Of a stretch of DNA of 64,000 nucleotides, positions 24,333-33,492 are shown piece after piece (the stretch's first letter is position 1; each line of letters starts with the position of its first letter). The translations under genes were made by a program, and so were the position numbers. This stretch comes from Azohydromonas caseinilytica (GTDB lineage Bacteria > Pseudomonadota > Gammaproteobacteria > Burkholderiales > Burkholderiaceae_C). Where the stretch lies: assembly GCF_012927045.1 (NCBI RefSeq), contig NZ_JABBFW010000011.1, positions 1 to 64,000 of the forward strand, read 5' to 3'. The notes below the pieces were generated by a model. It saw only the letters and a program-made list of their open reading frames with translations, was not told the DNA's origin and searched no databases.

Positions 24333-26993
24333 TCACTCAAATTCGTACCGAAACTCCCCCTCCCCCACCGAAATCCGCACGCCCGTCAAGGCCCGCCCTT
24401 CCGCGCCCCGCTCCAGCACCTCCAGGCTGATGCGCGGCAGCACGGTGTTGGTGAGCAGCGCGTCCACCACGCGCCCGCCGCTCTCCACCTCATGGCAGCG
24501 GCTCACCACCAACTGGACCACCGCGTCGTCGTAGGCTAAAGGCACGCCATGCGCCTCGCGCACGCGTCGCGCGATGCGCTCCAGTTGCAGCCGCACGATC
24601 GCGCCCAGGCGCGCGTCGTCCAGCGGCAGGTACGGAATGGCCACCAGCCGCCCCAGCAGCGCCGCCGGGAATACCTTCAACAGCGGCTCGCGCAGCGCAC
24701 GAGCGATGGTTTCGGCGTCGGGCATCAGGTCCGGGTCGGCGCAGAGCTTGAGGATCAGCTCGCTGCCCACGTTGCTGGTGAGCAGGATCACGGTGTTGCG
24801 GAAGTTGATGCGCCGCCCCTCGCCGTCGTCCATCCAGCCCTTGTCGAAGACCTGGAAGAACAGCTCGTGCACGTCCGGGTGCGCTTTTTCCACCTCGTCG
24901 AGCAGCACCACGCTGTACGGGCGCCGCCGCACCGCCTCGGTGAGCACGCCGCCTTCGCCATAGCCCACGTAGCCCGGCGGCGCGCCCTTGAGCGTGGAGA
25001 CGGTGTGCGCCTCCTGGAACTCGCTCATGTTGATGGTGATGAGGTTGTGCTCGCCACCGTACAGCGCCTCGGCCAGCGCCAGCGCCGTCTCGGTCTTGCC
25101 CACGCCCGAGGGACCGCACAGCAGGAAGGTGCCGATGGGCTTGTCGGGGTTGTCCAGCCGCGCGCGCGAGGTCTGGATGCGGCGCGCGATCGCCTCCAGC
25201 GCATGCGGCTGCCCCACCACCCGGCGCTGCAGCGTGTCGGCCAGCCCCAGCACCGCCTGCAGCTCGTTGCGCACCATGCGGCCCACGGGGATGCCGGTCC
25301 AGTCCTGCACCACGCCGGCCACGGCCTGCGCGTCCACGGTGGGCAGGATCAGCGGCGTTTCACCTTGCAGCGTTCGCAATTCCAGCTGCAGCGGCTCCAG
25401 CTCGGCCATCAGCGGCGTGCGCGCCGCCTCGTCCTGCGCGTCGCGCAGCTGCGCCCGCAACGCCAGCAGCCGCGCCACCTGCGCCTTCTCCTGCTCGTAA
25501 CGCTCTTGCAGCGTGGCCAGCGCGGCGTGCTCGGCGTCGATGTCGGCCTCCACCGCCCGGCGGCGCTCGGACTGGTCCAGCCCGATGGCCTGCTCGCGCG
25601 CCAGCGCATCGCGCTCGGTCTGCAGCGCCTCCAGCCGGCGCTGCGCCGCTTCCAGCGCCGGCGGCGTGGCGTGCTGGCTCACGGCCACGCGCGCGCAGGC
25701 GGTGTCGAGCAGGCTCACGGCCTTGTCGGGCAGCTGCCGCGCGGGGATGTAGCGGTGCGACAGCCGCACCGCCGCTTCCACCGCCTCGTCCAGCAGCGCC
25801 ACGCCGTGGTGCTTCTCCAGCAGGCCGGCCACGCCGCGCAGCATGCCCACGGCCTGCGGCTCGTCGGGCTCGCCCACCTGCACCACCTGGAAGCGCCGCG
25901 TCAGCGCCGGGTCCTTCTCGATGTACTTCTTGTACTCGGCCCAGGTGGTGGCGGCGATGGTGCGCAGCGTGCCGCGCGCCAGCGCGGGTTTGAGCAGATT
26001 GGCTGCGTCGCCCGTGCCCTGCGCGCCGCCGGCGCCGATGAGGGTGTGGGCCTCGTCGATGAACAGGATCACCGGCTTGGGCGAGGCCTGCACCTCGTCG
26101 ATGACGCCGCGCAGCCGGTGCTCGAACTCGCCTTTCATGCTGGCGCCGGCCTGCAGCAGGCCCACGTCGAGCACCCGCACCGACACGTCCTTGAGCGCGG
26201 GCGGCACGTCGCCCGCGGCCACGCGCTGCGCGAAGCCCTCGACCACCGCCGTCTTGCCCACGCCGGCCTCGCCCGTGACGATGGGGTTGTTCTGGCGCCG
26301 GCGCAGCAGGATGTCGATGACCTGCCGGATCTCGGTATCGCGCCCCGTCACCGGGTCCAGCTCGCCCTTGCGCGCCTTCTCGGTCAGGTCCACGGCGTAG
26401 CGCTGCAGCGCCTCCTGCTTGCCCAGCGCGGCGGGCGCGAGCGCGCCGCTGGCCTCGCCCGGCGCGGCGGCGTCGGCCTCGCTGCCGGGGGCGCCGTCGC
26501 TGGCGCGCAGGCCGGCTTCGGGCGAGCCGGCCAGGATGTCGTTGAAACTGCGGGCCAGGTCGTCCACGCGCACGCGCTCGAACTGGCGCGACACCGACAG
26601 CAGCGCCGGGCGCAGCGACGGCGTCTTGAGCAGCCCGATGAGCAAGTAGGCGGTGCGCACCTGCGTGTCGCCGAACATCAGCGAGCCATAGACCCAGCCG
26701 CGCTCCACCGCGTTCTCCACCCATGCCGACAGGTCCGTCACCGTGCTGGCGCCGCGCGGCAGCCGCTCCAGCGCGGCGGTGAGGTCGGTGGCCAGAGCCG
26801 AGGCATCGAGCTCGTAGTGGCGCGCGATGCGGTGCAGGTCGGAGTCGGGGGTGCTGAGGATCTGCTGCAGCCAGTGCTGCAGCTCCACGCAGGGGTTGCC
26901 GCGCAGCTTGCAGAACACGGTGGCGCCCTCGATGGCCTTGTAGGCCAGCGGATTCAACTTGCCGAACAGCGCGGCGCGCGAGATGCCGGTCAT
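24333..26993 (-). CDS. clpV: ClpV (TssH) T6SS sheath-disassembly ATPase
   Basis: 886 residues. It has an N-terminal ClpN domain (LNPLAYKAIEGATVFCKLR, HWLQQIL), then a first AAA domain with Walker A GEAGVGKT and Walker B ILFIDEAHT. A coiled middle region (about 410-550) precedes a second AAA domain with Walker A GPSGVGKT and VVLLDEVEKAHPD, and a ClpB-D2-like C-terminus. It recycles contracted TssB/TssC sheaths after firing. ATG overlaps the tssG stop by 4 bases, making it the last gene of the structural operon. Length is normal and nothing is missing. Confidence 0.96.
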   Translation of the reverse strand: MTGISRAALFGKLNPLAYKAIEGATVFCKLRGNPCVELQHWLQQILSTPDSDLHRIARHYELDASALATDLTAALERLPRGASTVTDLSAWVENAVERGWVYGSLMFGDTQVRTAYLLIGLLKTPSLRPALLSVSRQFERVRVDDLARSFNDILAGSPEAGLRASDGAPGSEADAAAPGEASGALAPAALGKQEALQRYAVDLTEKARKGELDPVTGRDTEIRQVIDILLRRRQNNPIVTGEAGVGKTAVVEGFAQRVAAGDVPPALKDVSVRVLDVGLLQAGASMKGEFEHRLRGVIDEVQASPKPVILFIDEAHTLIGAGGAQGTGDAANLLKPALARGTLRTIAATTWAEYKKYIEKDPALTRRFQVVQVGEPDEPQAVGMLRGVAGLLEKHHGVALLDEAVEAAVRLSHRYIPARQLPDKAVSLLDTACARVAVSQHATPPALEAAQRRLEALQTERDALAREQAIGLDQSERRRAVEADIDAEHAALATLQERYEQEKAQVARLLALRAQLRDAQDEAARTPLMAELEPLQLELRTLQGETPLILPTVDAQAVAGVVQDWTGIPVGRMVRNELQAVLGLADTLQRRVVGQPHALEAIARRIQTSRARLDNPDKPIGTFLLCGPSGVGKTETALALAEALYGGEHNLITINMSEFQEAHTVSTLKGAPPGYVGYGEGGVLTEAVRRRPYSVVLLDEVEKAHPDVHELFFQVFDKGWMDDGEGRRINFRNTVILLTSNVGSELILKLCADPDLMPDAETIARALREPLLKVFPAALLGRLVAIPYLPLDDARLGAIVRLQLERIARRVREAHGVPLAYDDAVVQLVVSRCHEVESGGRVVDALLTNTVLPRISLEVLERGAEGRALTGVRISVGEGEFRYEFE

Positions 26994-28099
26994 GGTGCGG
27001 CTCCAGTGGGACGGTGGACGGAAAAGGCGTGGTCACGCAGGCGAAGCTCGCCGCGGTCGCGCGGCTGGGCCGGGCCCAGCCAGGTGGTGAAGCCCAGCTG
27101 CACGCCGCTCCCGGGGCGCGCCGGCGGCACTTCCTCCCGCGCCAGCACCAGGCGCAGCTCCCATTGCAGGTGCTGGCCGATGTACTCGCGCACCCAGCCG
27201 CGCAGCGGCGCCCAGGCGTCGCCGCCGGGCAGGAAGCCGCGGTACTGGGCCAGCGTCAGCGGCCCCAGCACGATGCGGAAGCGGTACTGCCGGTCCCACA
27301 CCTTGCTGCCGGCGCTGGCGTTCTCGCCCAGGCGCACGGCGGTGGCCTGCAGGCGCTCGACGCGATTGCGCGCGTAACCCAGCCGCGTGCGCTCCTCGCG
27401 CGGCAGCCGCAGCCAATGCGGCACGAACTGCTCGATGCGCGCCGGCACGCCCAGGTACTGCGCCAGCAGCTTTTCCAGCCCCTCGGCGCTGCCGGCGCGC
27501 TCGCTGAGCCAGCCGGCCTGGAACAGGCGCGCCTGCTGCGGCACGGCGTCCTGGGCGCGCGCCGCGCCGTCCACGCCGGCCAGTGCGCCCAGCCAGACGG
27601 CAAAGCGGTCGTCGTCCGGGCGGTCGTGCTGCACCACGGGCTGGGCCTGGGCCCAGGCGCGGTAGAAGAGCAGCAGCAGGCGGTGGTGGAACAGGTCCAG
27701 GAAGCGCAGCAGCGTCGGGTCGTTGCGCTGCACCAGGCGCTCGCGCACGAACTCGGTCAAATGCAGCGGCATGGGGCCCTGCGGCCCCAGCAGGCCGAAG
27801 AAGCGCACGCCCAGGCGCGGCACGGCGGCGGCGGTGTCCAGCTGCATCAATGCGGCGGGGGCGAAGTCCAGCTCCGGCAGCTCGCCCAGGCGCAGCGGCT
27901 CCAGCGCCGGGCGCGGGGCCGTCCCCAGCCGCGGCCCGCCGGCCAGGTTTTCGACCTGGCGCAGCAGGGCGAAGAAGTCGAAGGCGTCGGGCTGGCGGCG
28001 AACCTGTTCGAGCAGGGCGTGCAGGGCCTGCACAGCGGCATGGCGCTCATCCGTGCCCGCGCGGCCCGGGTCAGCCGCTACCTGCCTGGGCTCACTCAT
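26990..28099 (-). CDS. tssG: TssG baseplate wedge protein
   Basis: 369 residues with the TssG (VasB/ImpH) pattern: FDFFALLRQVENLAGGPRLG near the start, LGVRFFGLLGPQGPMPLHLTEFV, FLDLFHHRLLLLFYRAWA, LGYARNRVERLQATAVRLGE, FRIVLGPLTLAQYRGFLPGG. TssG joins two TssF copies in the baseplate wedge. The start ATG 28099 overlaps the tssF stop (ATGA); the longer open frame upstream is tssF in another frame. Confidence 0.94.
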   Translation of the reverse strand: MSEPRQVAADPGRAGTDERHAAVQALHALLEQVRRQPDAFDFFALLRQVENLAGGPRLGTAPRPALEPLRLGELPELDFAPAALMQLDTAAAVPRLGVRFFGLLGPQGPMPLHLTEFVRERLVQRNDPTLLRFLDLFHHRLLLLFYRAWAQAQPVVQHDRPDDDRFAVWLGALAGVDGAARAQDAVPQQARLFQAGWLSERAGSAEGLEKLLAQYLGVPARIEQFVPHWLRLPREERTRLGYARNRVERLQATAVRLGENASAGSKVWDRQYRFRIVLGPLTLAQYRGFLPGGDAWAPLRGWVREYIGQHLQWELRLVLAREEVPPARPGSGVQLGFTTWLGPAQPRDRGELRLRDHAFSVHRPTGAAP

Positions 28100-29973
28100 G
28101 TCGCCGCCCGTGTCGCCACCCGCGGCGGCCAGCGCATCAGCTCGCCGCGCTGGACGCTGCGCAGGGTGAGCTGGGTGAAGGTGTTGAGGGCGGCGTGCCG
28201 GGCCAGGAAGCGCTCCAGCACGCTGCCCAGCACGAAGGCGCTGCTGCCCTGGAAGGCCAGCTCGTCCAGCTCCAGCGTGAGCTCCACGCCGCTGCCGAAG
28301 GTCAGCGGCCCCTTGAAAGGCAGCCGCCGCACCACGTTGCGCGCCTGCAGCGACTGCAGCCCCGCCACCTGCCGCGCCCAGGCGCCGTCCTCGGGCGGGC
28401 CGAACAGCGCCAGCAGCCGGCACAGCGTGGCGGCGGCACGCTCCGGCGGCTCGTCCACCAGCGGCAGGTGGTTGAGGCTGAGCAGGCTCACCAGGCTCCA
28501 GCCCAGCTCGCCCACCGGACGCCGCGACACCGGGCGCGTGGGCCGCTGCAGCGCCGTCACGCCCCGCACCGGCCCCGGCGCGTCCAGCGTCCAGCCCTCG
28601 GGCTCGTGCGGCAGCAGCAGCGGCAGGTCGCGGTTGGTGACCCAGGCCGACACCGAGAGCTGGCGGATGTCCTGCCGGTACGGCGCGTGGCGCGGGTCCA
28701 CCAGCGAGATGAACAGCTCCTCGCCCACGTAGCTGCTGCGCGTGCCCTGCTCGCGCTGGCGTGGCGACAGCAGCCGCGGCTCGCGGCGCACGGTGTAGTA
28801 GCCCTGCGCCTCGCCCGCCACGGCGTGCTGGCTGGCGTACAGGGGCAGGAAGCGCTGCTGCGCCAGCTCGCCGGTGCCGAAGCCCAGCACCGACTCCAGG
28901 TGATGCACCTCGAAGTCCATGGGCCGGGTGCGATCGGGCACCACGTGGTACTCCCAGGCGCCGGGGCCGAGCTGGATGCGGTCCAGCCGCTTGCGGAACA
29001 GGTTGATGGCCGGCGTGCAGAACAGCGCCACGCTGCCGGCATCGACCAGCGCCTCCAGGGCGTCGTCGCCGCGCGCGAAGGGCAGCAGGATCTCGACCTC
29101 GTCCCCCGCCACGCGCGCCAGGCGCGGCGCCAGCTCGGCCAGCTCCACGAACAGCAGGCGCTGCGGCATGGCGGCCACCTCCTGCAGCAGGCGGTGGCCC
29201 GAGAACTGGCGCGGCGTCTCGGGCAGCAGGGCCTCGTCGGCACCGAAGCCCACCGGGCACAGCGAGGCGGCGTCGCGCCACTGCAGGGCGGGCGGCACCG
29301 CGCTGCCCTCGCCCGGCGGCACCCAGCTGCCCAGCGCGGCGCCAAGCAGCAGCTCGTGCAGCCTGAACGCCACGTCGTCCGGGGCGCTGAGGTAGAGCGT
29401 GAGCCGGTCCAGCCCCAGCGCGCGCCAGGGCAGGCCCGCGCCGGTGCGCAGCCGCAGCCGCAGCGCGCCCCGGCAGGCCTGCGCCGCGGGCAGCCGCGCG
29501 GCCGCCAGCTCCGGCGCCAGCCGGGTGTAGCGCGCCTCGACCAGCTCGATGGGCCACAGCGTCACGGCCTGCGCGGTGCGGAACTCGCAGCGCGTGTCCT
29601 GGCCGCGCCGGTGCATCGAGCTCAGCGCGCTGCCGCGCGGCACGCCGAAGCCCCGGACCAGGTTCGGGTCGGTCGGGTCCACCTGCAGCCGCGCCACCAT
29701 CATCGAAGGCAAAGGTGCCAGGAAGTTGGGATACAGCGCCTCCAGCAGCTGCGCGATCAGGCGCGGCTGCTCGCTCTCCAACTTGAGCTGCACGCGCGCG
29801 GCCAGGAAGGCAAAGCCTTCGAGCAGCCGCTCCACGTACGGGTCGGGCACCGGGACCCCGCCGTCCAGCGCCAGCCGCTCGGCGATCTTGGGGAACTCGC
29901 GGGCGAACTCCGCGCCCAGCTCGCGCAGATGCGTGAGCTCGTCGCTGTAGAGGCGCAGGAGGCGGGGGTCCAT
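28096..29973 (-). CDS. tssF: TssF baseplate protein
   Basis: 625 residues, normal for TssF (VasA/ImpG). It opens MDPRLLRLYSDELTHLRELG with FAREFPKIAERLALDG, PYVERLLEGFAFLAARVQLK and YPNFLAPLPSMMVARLQVDP, the standard start of the family. The C-terminus LNTFTQLTLRSVQRGELMRW is also typical. It binds TssG and TssE to form the wedge. It follows the effector-immunity pair by about 30 bases. Confidence 0.95.
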   Translation of the reverse strand: MDPRLLRLYSDELTHLRELGAEFAREFPKIAERLALDGGVPVPDPYVERLLEGFAFLAARVQLKLESEQPRLIAQLLEALYPNFLAPLPSMMVARLQVDPTDPNLVRGFGVPRGSALSSMHRRGQDTRCEFRTAQAVTLWPIELVEARYTRLAPELAAARLPAAQACRGALRLRLRTGAGLPWRALGLDRLTLYLSAPDDVAFRLHELLLGAALGSWVPPGEGSAVPPALQWRDAASLCPVGFGADEALLPETPRQFSGHRLLQEVAAMPQRLLFVELAELAPRLARVAGDEVEILLPFARGDDALEALVDAGSVALFCTPAINLFRKRLDRIQLGPGAWEYHVVPDRTRPMDFEVHHLESVLGFGTGELAQQRFLPLYASQHAVAGEAQGYYTVRREPRLLSPRQREQGTRSSYVGEELFISLVDPRHAPYRQDIRQLSVSAWVTNRDLPLLLPHEPEGWTLDAPGPVRGVTALQRPTRPVSRRPVGELGWSLVSLLSLNHLPLVDEPPERAAATLCRLLALFGPPEDGAWARQVAGLQSLQARNVVRRLPFKGPLTFGSGVELTLELDELAFQGSSAFVLGSVLERFLARHAALNTFTQLTLRSVQRGELMRWPPRVATRAAT

Positions 29974-30004
29974 GGCCGGTTCACCGGTGTGCGGCAGGTG
30001 GGAA

Positions 30005-30400
30005 TCAGGGCGTGATCACGCAGCGCAACGAGCCCGCCGAAAGCCGGCCGCTCCGAACGGCGAACTCGATCCGCGCCGACGAGCGGTCTTCGCCGAACGC
30101 GTGAGTGATGTTCAGGACACAGTGGCGTTCGGGCCCACCCTGGCATTGCCCGCTCAGGACGTTGTCGCCGCGATAAAGGTAGGCGAGCTGCATGCTCAGC
30201 AGGCCCCCCACCGTGGCGACGCCCCGCTCACCATAGGCCCCATGGCAGGACGAGGTGCCGGGAATGGCCACCCGGGACGCGGCCAGCAACCAAGCCAGCG
30301 CCTCACGCGTGTGCTCGGGATCGGCGTCCTGCGCCTGCGCTGCCCCGAGCCCCGCCCCCAGCAGCAGGAGCGACAAGACCCGGCGGCGGCCTGCCCTCAT
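30005..30400 (-). CDS. Secreted probable immunity protein to the NlpC/P60-like effector
   Basis: 131 residues with a cleavable signal (VLSLLLLGAGLGAAQAQ). The mature protein contains four cysteines (SSCHGAYGERG, SGQCQGGPERHC, SLRCVITP) suggesting two disulfides in the periplasm, and an all-helix then beta pattern (TREALAWLLAASRVAI). Known periplasmic immunity proteins of T6SS amidases (Tai families) share size and export, but no specific match is claimed. ATG 30400 overlaps the effector stop (ATGA). Together with its exported nature, that coupling is the evidence for immunity. Confidence 0.65.
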   Translation of the reverse strand: MRAGRRRVLSLLLLGAGLGAAQAQDADPEHTREALAWLLAASRVAIPGTSSCHGAYGERGVATVGGLLSMQLAYLYRGDNVLSGQCQGGPERHCVLNITHAFGEDRSSARIEFAVRSGRLSAGSLRCVITP

Positions 30401-30873
30401 GGCGCGACACCGTAGAACAGCTCGATGTCGCCGCCGGCGTAAAGACCCCGGAACTTGGCGTGGAACTGCTCCACGGTCGGATCTGCCACCACCTTGTGCT
30501 GCCCGTTGGAGAAGTTGAACACCTTGCCGCCGAAGTGGATGCCGACGTGCTTCTGCGGCACGTTCTGCATGACGCCATCAACGACGTTGCGCCTGGAGAG
30601 CACGAAGATCAGCAGCCCGTCGTCTGCCCTGGGCCGCTCCGCCCAGGGGCCGCGCTGCTCCAGCCGGTTGTAGACCTCGTCGCAGCGTATGGAGGCCCCG
30701 GTCCGCCGGGTCGCGAAAGCCATGTCGCCGCACAGCAGCCCCAGCCTCAGCCCCAGCGCGTGGCTGACGTAGTGGGCGCAATGGTTCTGCGATGTGGACG
30801 TGAAGCCATTGCTGCACAGGTCGGCCATGGATTTGCCGACATGGCTTTCAAGCTGGGCTGCGGTGATGCTCAT
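30397..30873 (-). CDS. NlpC/P60-like peptidoglycan amidase T6SS effector
   Basis: 158 residues, no signal peptide. The catalytic pair of a papain-like amidase is visible: Cys32 in SQNHCAHYVSHALGL and His109 in KHVGIHFGGKVFNFSN, where HVGI-x-FSN is the NlpC/P60 layout. The size matches Tae-type peptidoglycan amidases but family assignment is open. It sits inside the core structural operon between tssE and tssF, so it is probably an Hcp-chamber or core cargo. ATG 30873 has RBS GAGGAG; the longer upstream frame lacks one. Confidence 0.78.
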   Translation of the reverse strand: MSITAAQLESHVGKSMADLCSNGFTSTSQNHCAHYVSHALGLRLGLLCGDMAFATRRTGASIRCDEVYNRLEQRGPWAERPRADDGLLIFVLSRRNVVDGVMQNVPQKHVGIHFGGKVFNFSNGQHKVVADPTVEQFHAKFRGLYAGGDIELFYGVAP

Positions 30874-30916
30874 GGTCGTCTCCTCCATGCAGGCCGCGCA
30901 CCGATGCGCAGCGGAT

Positions 30917-31441
30917 TCATCGGCGCGCCGCTGCCGCGCCACCCATCATTTCCTTGACCTCCACCTGCCCCGCCTCCAAATCGATCTGCGTGCGCAGCAG
31001 GATCTCCAGCGGCATGGGCTGCGACCACAGGTGGCCGCGGATCTCGAACTCGATGACGTTGTGCGTGTCCAGCACGCTGGTGGCCTCCAGCGCGCGCACC
31101 TGCAGCGTGTCGGCCAGGATGCGCGGCTCGTAGCGCAGGATGGCCTGCCGGATCTCGCGCTCCAGCGAGGCGACATCGATGCGCGAGGCCAGCTGCCCCG
31201 ACAACGGCGGCAGCCCGAAGTTGAGCACGCTGTCGGTCAGCGCCGGATGCGACTGCACGGCCGCGTGGCCCAGCGGCTGCACCGCGTTGAGCAGCCAGCC
31301 CAGGTCGCGCAGCACCGCCTGGCGCAGCTGGGCGCGGCTCATCACGCGCCGCTCCTCGGGCTCGCTGCGGTGCTCGCGCTCGTCGTCCACCAGCCGGTCC
31401 AGCAAGGCCGGCTGCAGCCGGTCGCGCAGGTTGGCGTTCAT
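30917..31441 (-). CDS. tssE: TssE gp25-like baseplate protein
   Basis: 174 residues. It shows the gp25/TssE pattern: LQPALLDRLVD, SRAQLRQAVLRDLGWLLNA, SVLNFGLPPLSGQ, LEREIRQAILRYEPRI and EFEIRGHLWSQPMPLEILLRTQIDLE. TssE nucleates sheath polymerisation on the baseplate. ATG 31441 overlaps the tagJ stop (ATGA). The C-terminus MMGGAAAARR is short and basic. Confidence 0.93.
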   Translation of the reverse strand: MNANLRDRLQPALLDRLVDDEREHRSEPEERRVMSRAQLRQAVLRDLGWLLNAVQPLGHAAVQSHPALTDSVLNFGLPPLSGQLASRIDVASLEREIRQAILRYEPRILADTLQVRALEATSVLDTHNVIEFEIRGHLWSQPMPLEILLRTQIDLEAGQVEVKEMMGGAAAARR

Positions 31442-32250
31442 GCGCCGGCCTCCGGCCCGATCTCGATGCGGCGCAACTGCAGCAGGTCGTGCTCGCCGGC
31501 GTCGGTGCACAGCACGCGCTGGCCCACCCCGGCGTACTGGCCCTCGCCCAGCTCCAGCCACTCGGTACTGCGCGACAGCAGCGCCGCGGGCGCCTGGTCC
31601 GGCGTGGCCGGATAGCGCGCCGGGATCAGCGCCACCGCATCGCCGCCGTTGGGAAAGTCCAGGTGCGCCGGCAGCCACACCAGGTCGCGCAGGTCGGCCG
31701 GCGCCTCGGTCCGGACCAGGCGCAGGTCGGCGAAGGGCACCCAGGCATAGCGCCCGTTGACGATGACCTCCAGCACCGGGCCCAGGCGCGAGTCGGCATC
31801 GGCGATCCACTCGAAGGGCTGGCCGTCGAGGCTGCCGGCCGCGGGCTCGGCCTCGTCCAGCGCTTGCGCGCGCAACCGGGCGGCGCCGGCCGGGTCGCCC
31901 TCGGCATCCAGGCGCAGGGCCTGCACCAGCCGCGCCATCCACGGCCGGGGCTGGGCCAGCAGCATCGGCGTGGTGCGGCCGGCGAACACCGCCTCGCGCA
32001 CCAGCTCGCACTTCACCGCCTCGCGGTAGGTGTTGACCATGGCCAGCGTGGCGGCATCGAGCTCGCCGCACACCGCCAGCTGCGCCAGCGCGCGCGGCCA
32101 CTGCGACAGCACGCACAGCAGCTGGAACAGGAACACGCGCAGCTTCGGGTCGCCGGCCTGCCGGCGCACGTCCTGCTCCAGCGCCTTGAGCGCGGAGCGC
32201 GGATCGCCGGCCTGCAAAAGCTCCTGCGCGGTAGCGCTCATGTGGGCCAT
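31438..32250 (-). CDS. tagJ: TagJ (ImpE-family) sheath accessory protein
   Basis: 270 residues of the ImpE/TagJ family: QELLQAGDPRSALKALEQDVRRQ, KLRVFLFQLLCVLSQWPRALAQL (TPR-like N-terminal half), then FEWIADADSRLGPVLEVIVNGRYAWVPFADL and LPAHLDFPNGGDAVALIPARY. TagJ binds the N-terminus of TssB and tunes ClpV recruitment. ATG 32250 has RBS GGAGG directly upstream; a second ATG at 32241 is possible. It is 2 bases from the upstream hcp-like gene. Confidence 0.9.
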   Translation of the reverse strand: MAHMSATAQELLQAGDPRSALKALEQDVRRQAGDPKLRVFLFQLLCVLSQWPRALAQLAVCGELDAATLAMVNTYREAVKCELVREAVFAGRTTPMLLAQPRPWMARLVQALRLDAEGDPAGAARLRAQALDEAEPAAGSLDGQPFEWIADADSRLGPVLEVIVNGRYAWVPFADLRLVRTEAPADLRDLVWLPAHLDFPNGGDAVALIPARYPATPDQAPAALLSRSTEWLELGEGQYAGVGQRVLCTDAGEHDLLQLRRIEIGPEAGA

Positions 32251-32251
32251 C

Positions 32252-32749
32252 TCAGCCTCCCAGGATCTCGTCGCTGAACACGCAAGTGCCGCTGCCCTGG
32301 CCCGAGGCGGCCTGGGGCTGGTACTCGATGTCGATGCGCGTGAAGGCCAGCGTCACGCGCTCCAGCGTCAGGCCCTGCGCATCGACCTCGATGTCCACGG
32401 CCACGACGCGTGCGTTGCCCAGCTTCATGGTGAAGTAGTCCAGCGCCTCGCCGCCGGCCTTGCGCAGGGTCAGCACCGCCTCGCGCACCTCGTCGTTGCT
32501 CACCAGGGCGCTGAGCAGCCCGGTGGAGGACGCATCGATGTGCTTGCGCAGCACCAGGTGCCGGTAGGCGCGGCGCTCGGCCGTGCCCAGGGCGCCCAGC
32601 GCGGCACTGGCGCTCACGCCCCAGTCCCACGCCAGCACCTCGATGTCGCCCTCGTGGCCCGCGGTGGTGCTCTCGCCCTTGATCTTGCCGGCACGCTTGG
32701 CCTGCACATGCAGGAACATGTCGGAGCGCGAGCCGGGCGCGGCGGCCAT
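32252..32749 (-). CDS. Second Hcp-family tube protein
   Basis: 165 residues of the Hcp1 family: MFLHVQAKRAGKIKGES, GHEGDIEVLAWDWGVS, YRHLVLRKHIDASSTGLLSAL, LDYFTMKLGNARVVAVDIEV, ending YQPQAASGQGSG. It differs strongly from the Hcp encoded 1 base upstream, so the operon encodes two distinct tube-like proteins. One may be the structural tube and the other a cargo-specific or terminal subunit. Confidence 0.88.
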   Translation of the reverse strand: MAAAPGSRSDMFLHVQAKRAGKIKGESTTAGHEGDIEVLAWDWGVSASAALGALGTAERRAYRHLVLRKHIDASSTGLLSALVSNDEVREAVLTLRKAGGEALDYFTMKLGNARVVAVDIEVDAQGLTLERVTLAFTRIDIEYQPQAASGQGSGTCVFSDEILGG

Positions 32750-32750
32750 G

Positions 32751-33245
32751 TCAGACCTTCTTGTTGGTCGTCACGTCCCAGCCGCCGATGACCTCGCCGC
32801 CCAGCGAGCCGTCGGGCTTCTGCTCCTTGTACTTGACCTCGATCTTGCCGAAGTCCAGCGCCACCTGGTCCATCGGGATCACGTCCGAGCCGGCCGCCCC
32901 GCCGCTCTGGAACGAGCTCACCAGCACCGGGCTGAGCACGATGGTGAGGAACTCCTGCTGGTCGCCGCCGGCCCTGCGGCACACCAGCGTCGCGGACTTC
33001 AGGTGCTCGCCGGTGCAGCAGGCGGCGAAGAGCTTGGGCGAGGACTTGTCCACGCGCTTGACGAAGTTGAAGTCCTGCATCGTCACCTTGCCCGAGCCGC
33101 CCCCGCCGGCGCCACCACTGCTGAAGGAGCCGACGTTGGTGCTGCCGAAGCTCCAGGATTCGAGCTCGATCTCGCCCTTGTGCTTGTCGTCGGTCGATTC
33201 GCCGTCGACGCCCTCGATCTTGAGGAAGTAGTCCACACTGGCCAT
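32751..33245 (-). CDS. hcp: Hcp tube protein
   Basis: 164 residues. ASVDYFLKIEGVDGES, HKGEIELESWSFGSTN, VTMQDFNFVKRVDKSSPKLF and EFLTIVLSPVLVSSFQ give the Hcp1 pattern. A Gly/Ser-rich loop SSGGAGGGGSG lies at about 42-52. Hcp hexamers form the inner tube that carries small effectors. ATG 33245 has RBS GGGAG 8 bases upstream and is preferred over GTG 33251. A 247-bp gap with REP-like repeats separates it from tssC. Confidence 0.92.
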   Translation of the reverse strand: MASVDYFLKIEGVDGESTDDKHKGEIELESWSFGSTNVGSFSSGGAGGGGSGKVTMQDFNFVKRVDKSSPKLFAACCTGEHLKSATLVCRRAGGDQQEFLTIVLSPVLVSSFQSGGAAGSDVIPMDQVALDFGKIEVKYKEQKPDGSLGGEVIGGWDVTTNKKV

Positions 33246-33360
33246 GGTCACGGTCTCCCGTCGTGGGTTGCGCGTCGTCCCCGGCTCCGAGGCTGTCGGA
33301 GGAAGCCCGCGCGACGCAACGCGGCTTCGTTTGCCTGCTCAACTAAAGCTGAAAGATGGT

Positions 33361-33457
33361 CCGTTCGTCCTGAGGTATCGAAGGATGAACGGCGCTCATC
33401 ATGGGTCCGCCATCGCAGCCTGGCGGATTCGTACTTCGATACCTCAGTACGAACGGG
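33361..33457. repeat. REP-like palindromic repeat pair between tssC and hcp
   Basis: CCGTTCGTCCTGAGGTATCG at 33361 opens a 32-bp palindrome, and a second palindrome of the same family lies at 33425-33456. The same arrangement occurs at 49674-49804. Placement between tssC and hcp suggests mRNA processing or attenuation in the structural operon. Confidence 0.8.
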
Positions 33458-33492
33458 TCAGTTCGGAACCAGGGAAGCCTCCCCCCGTCGGA

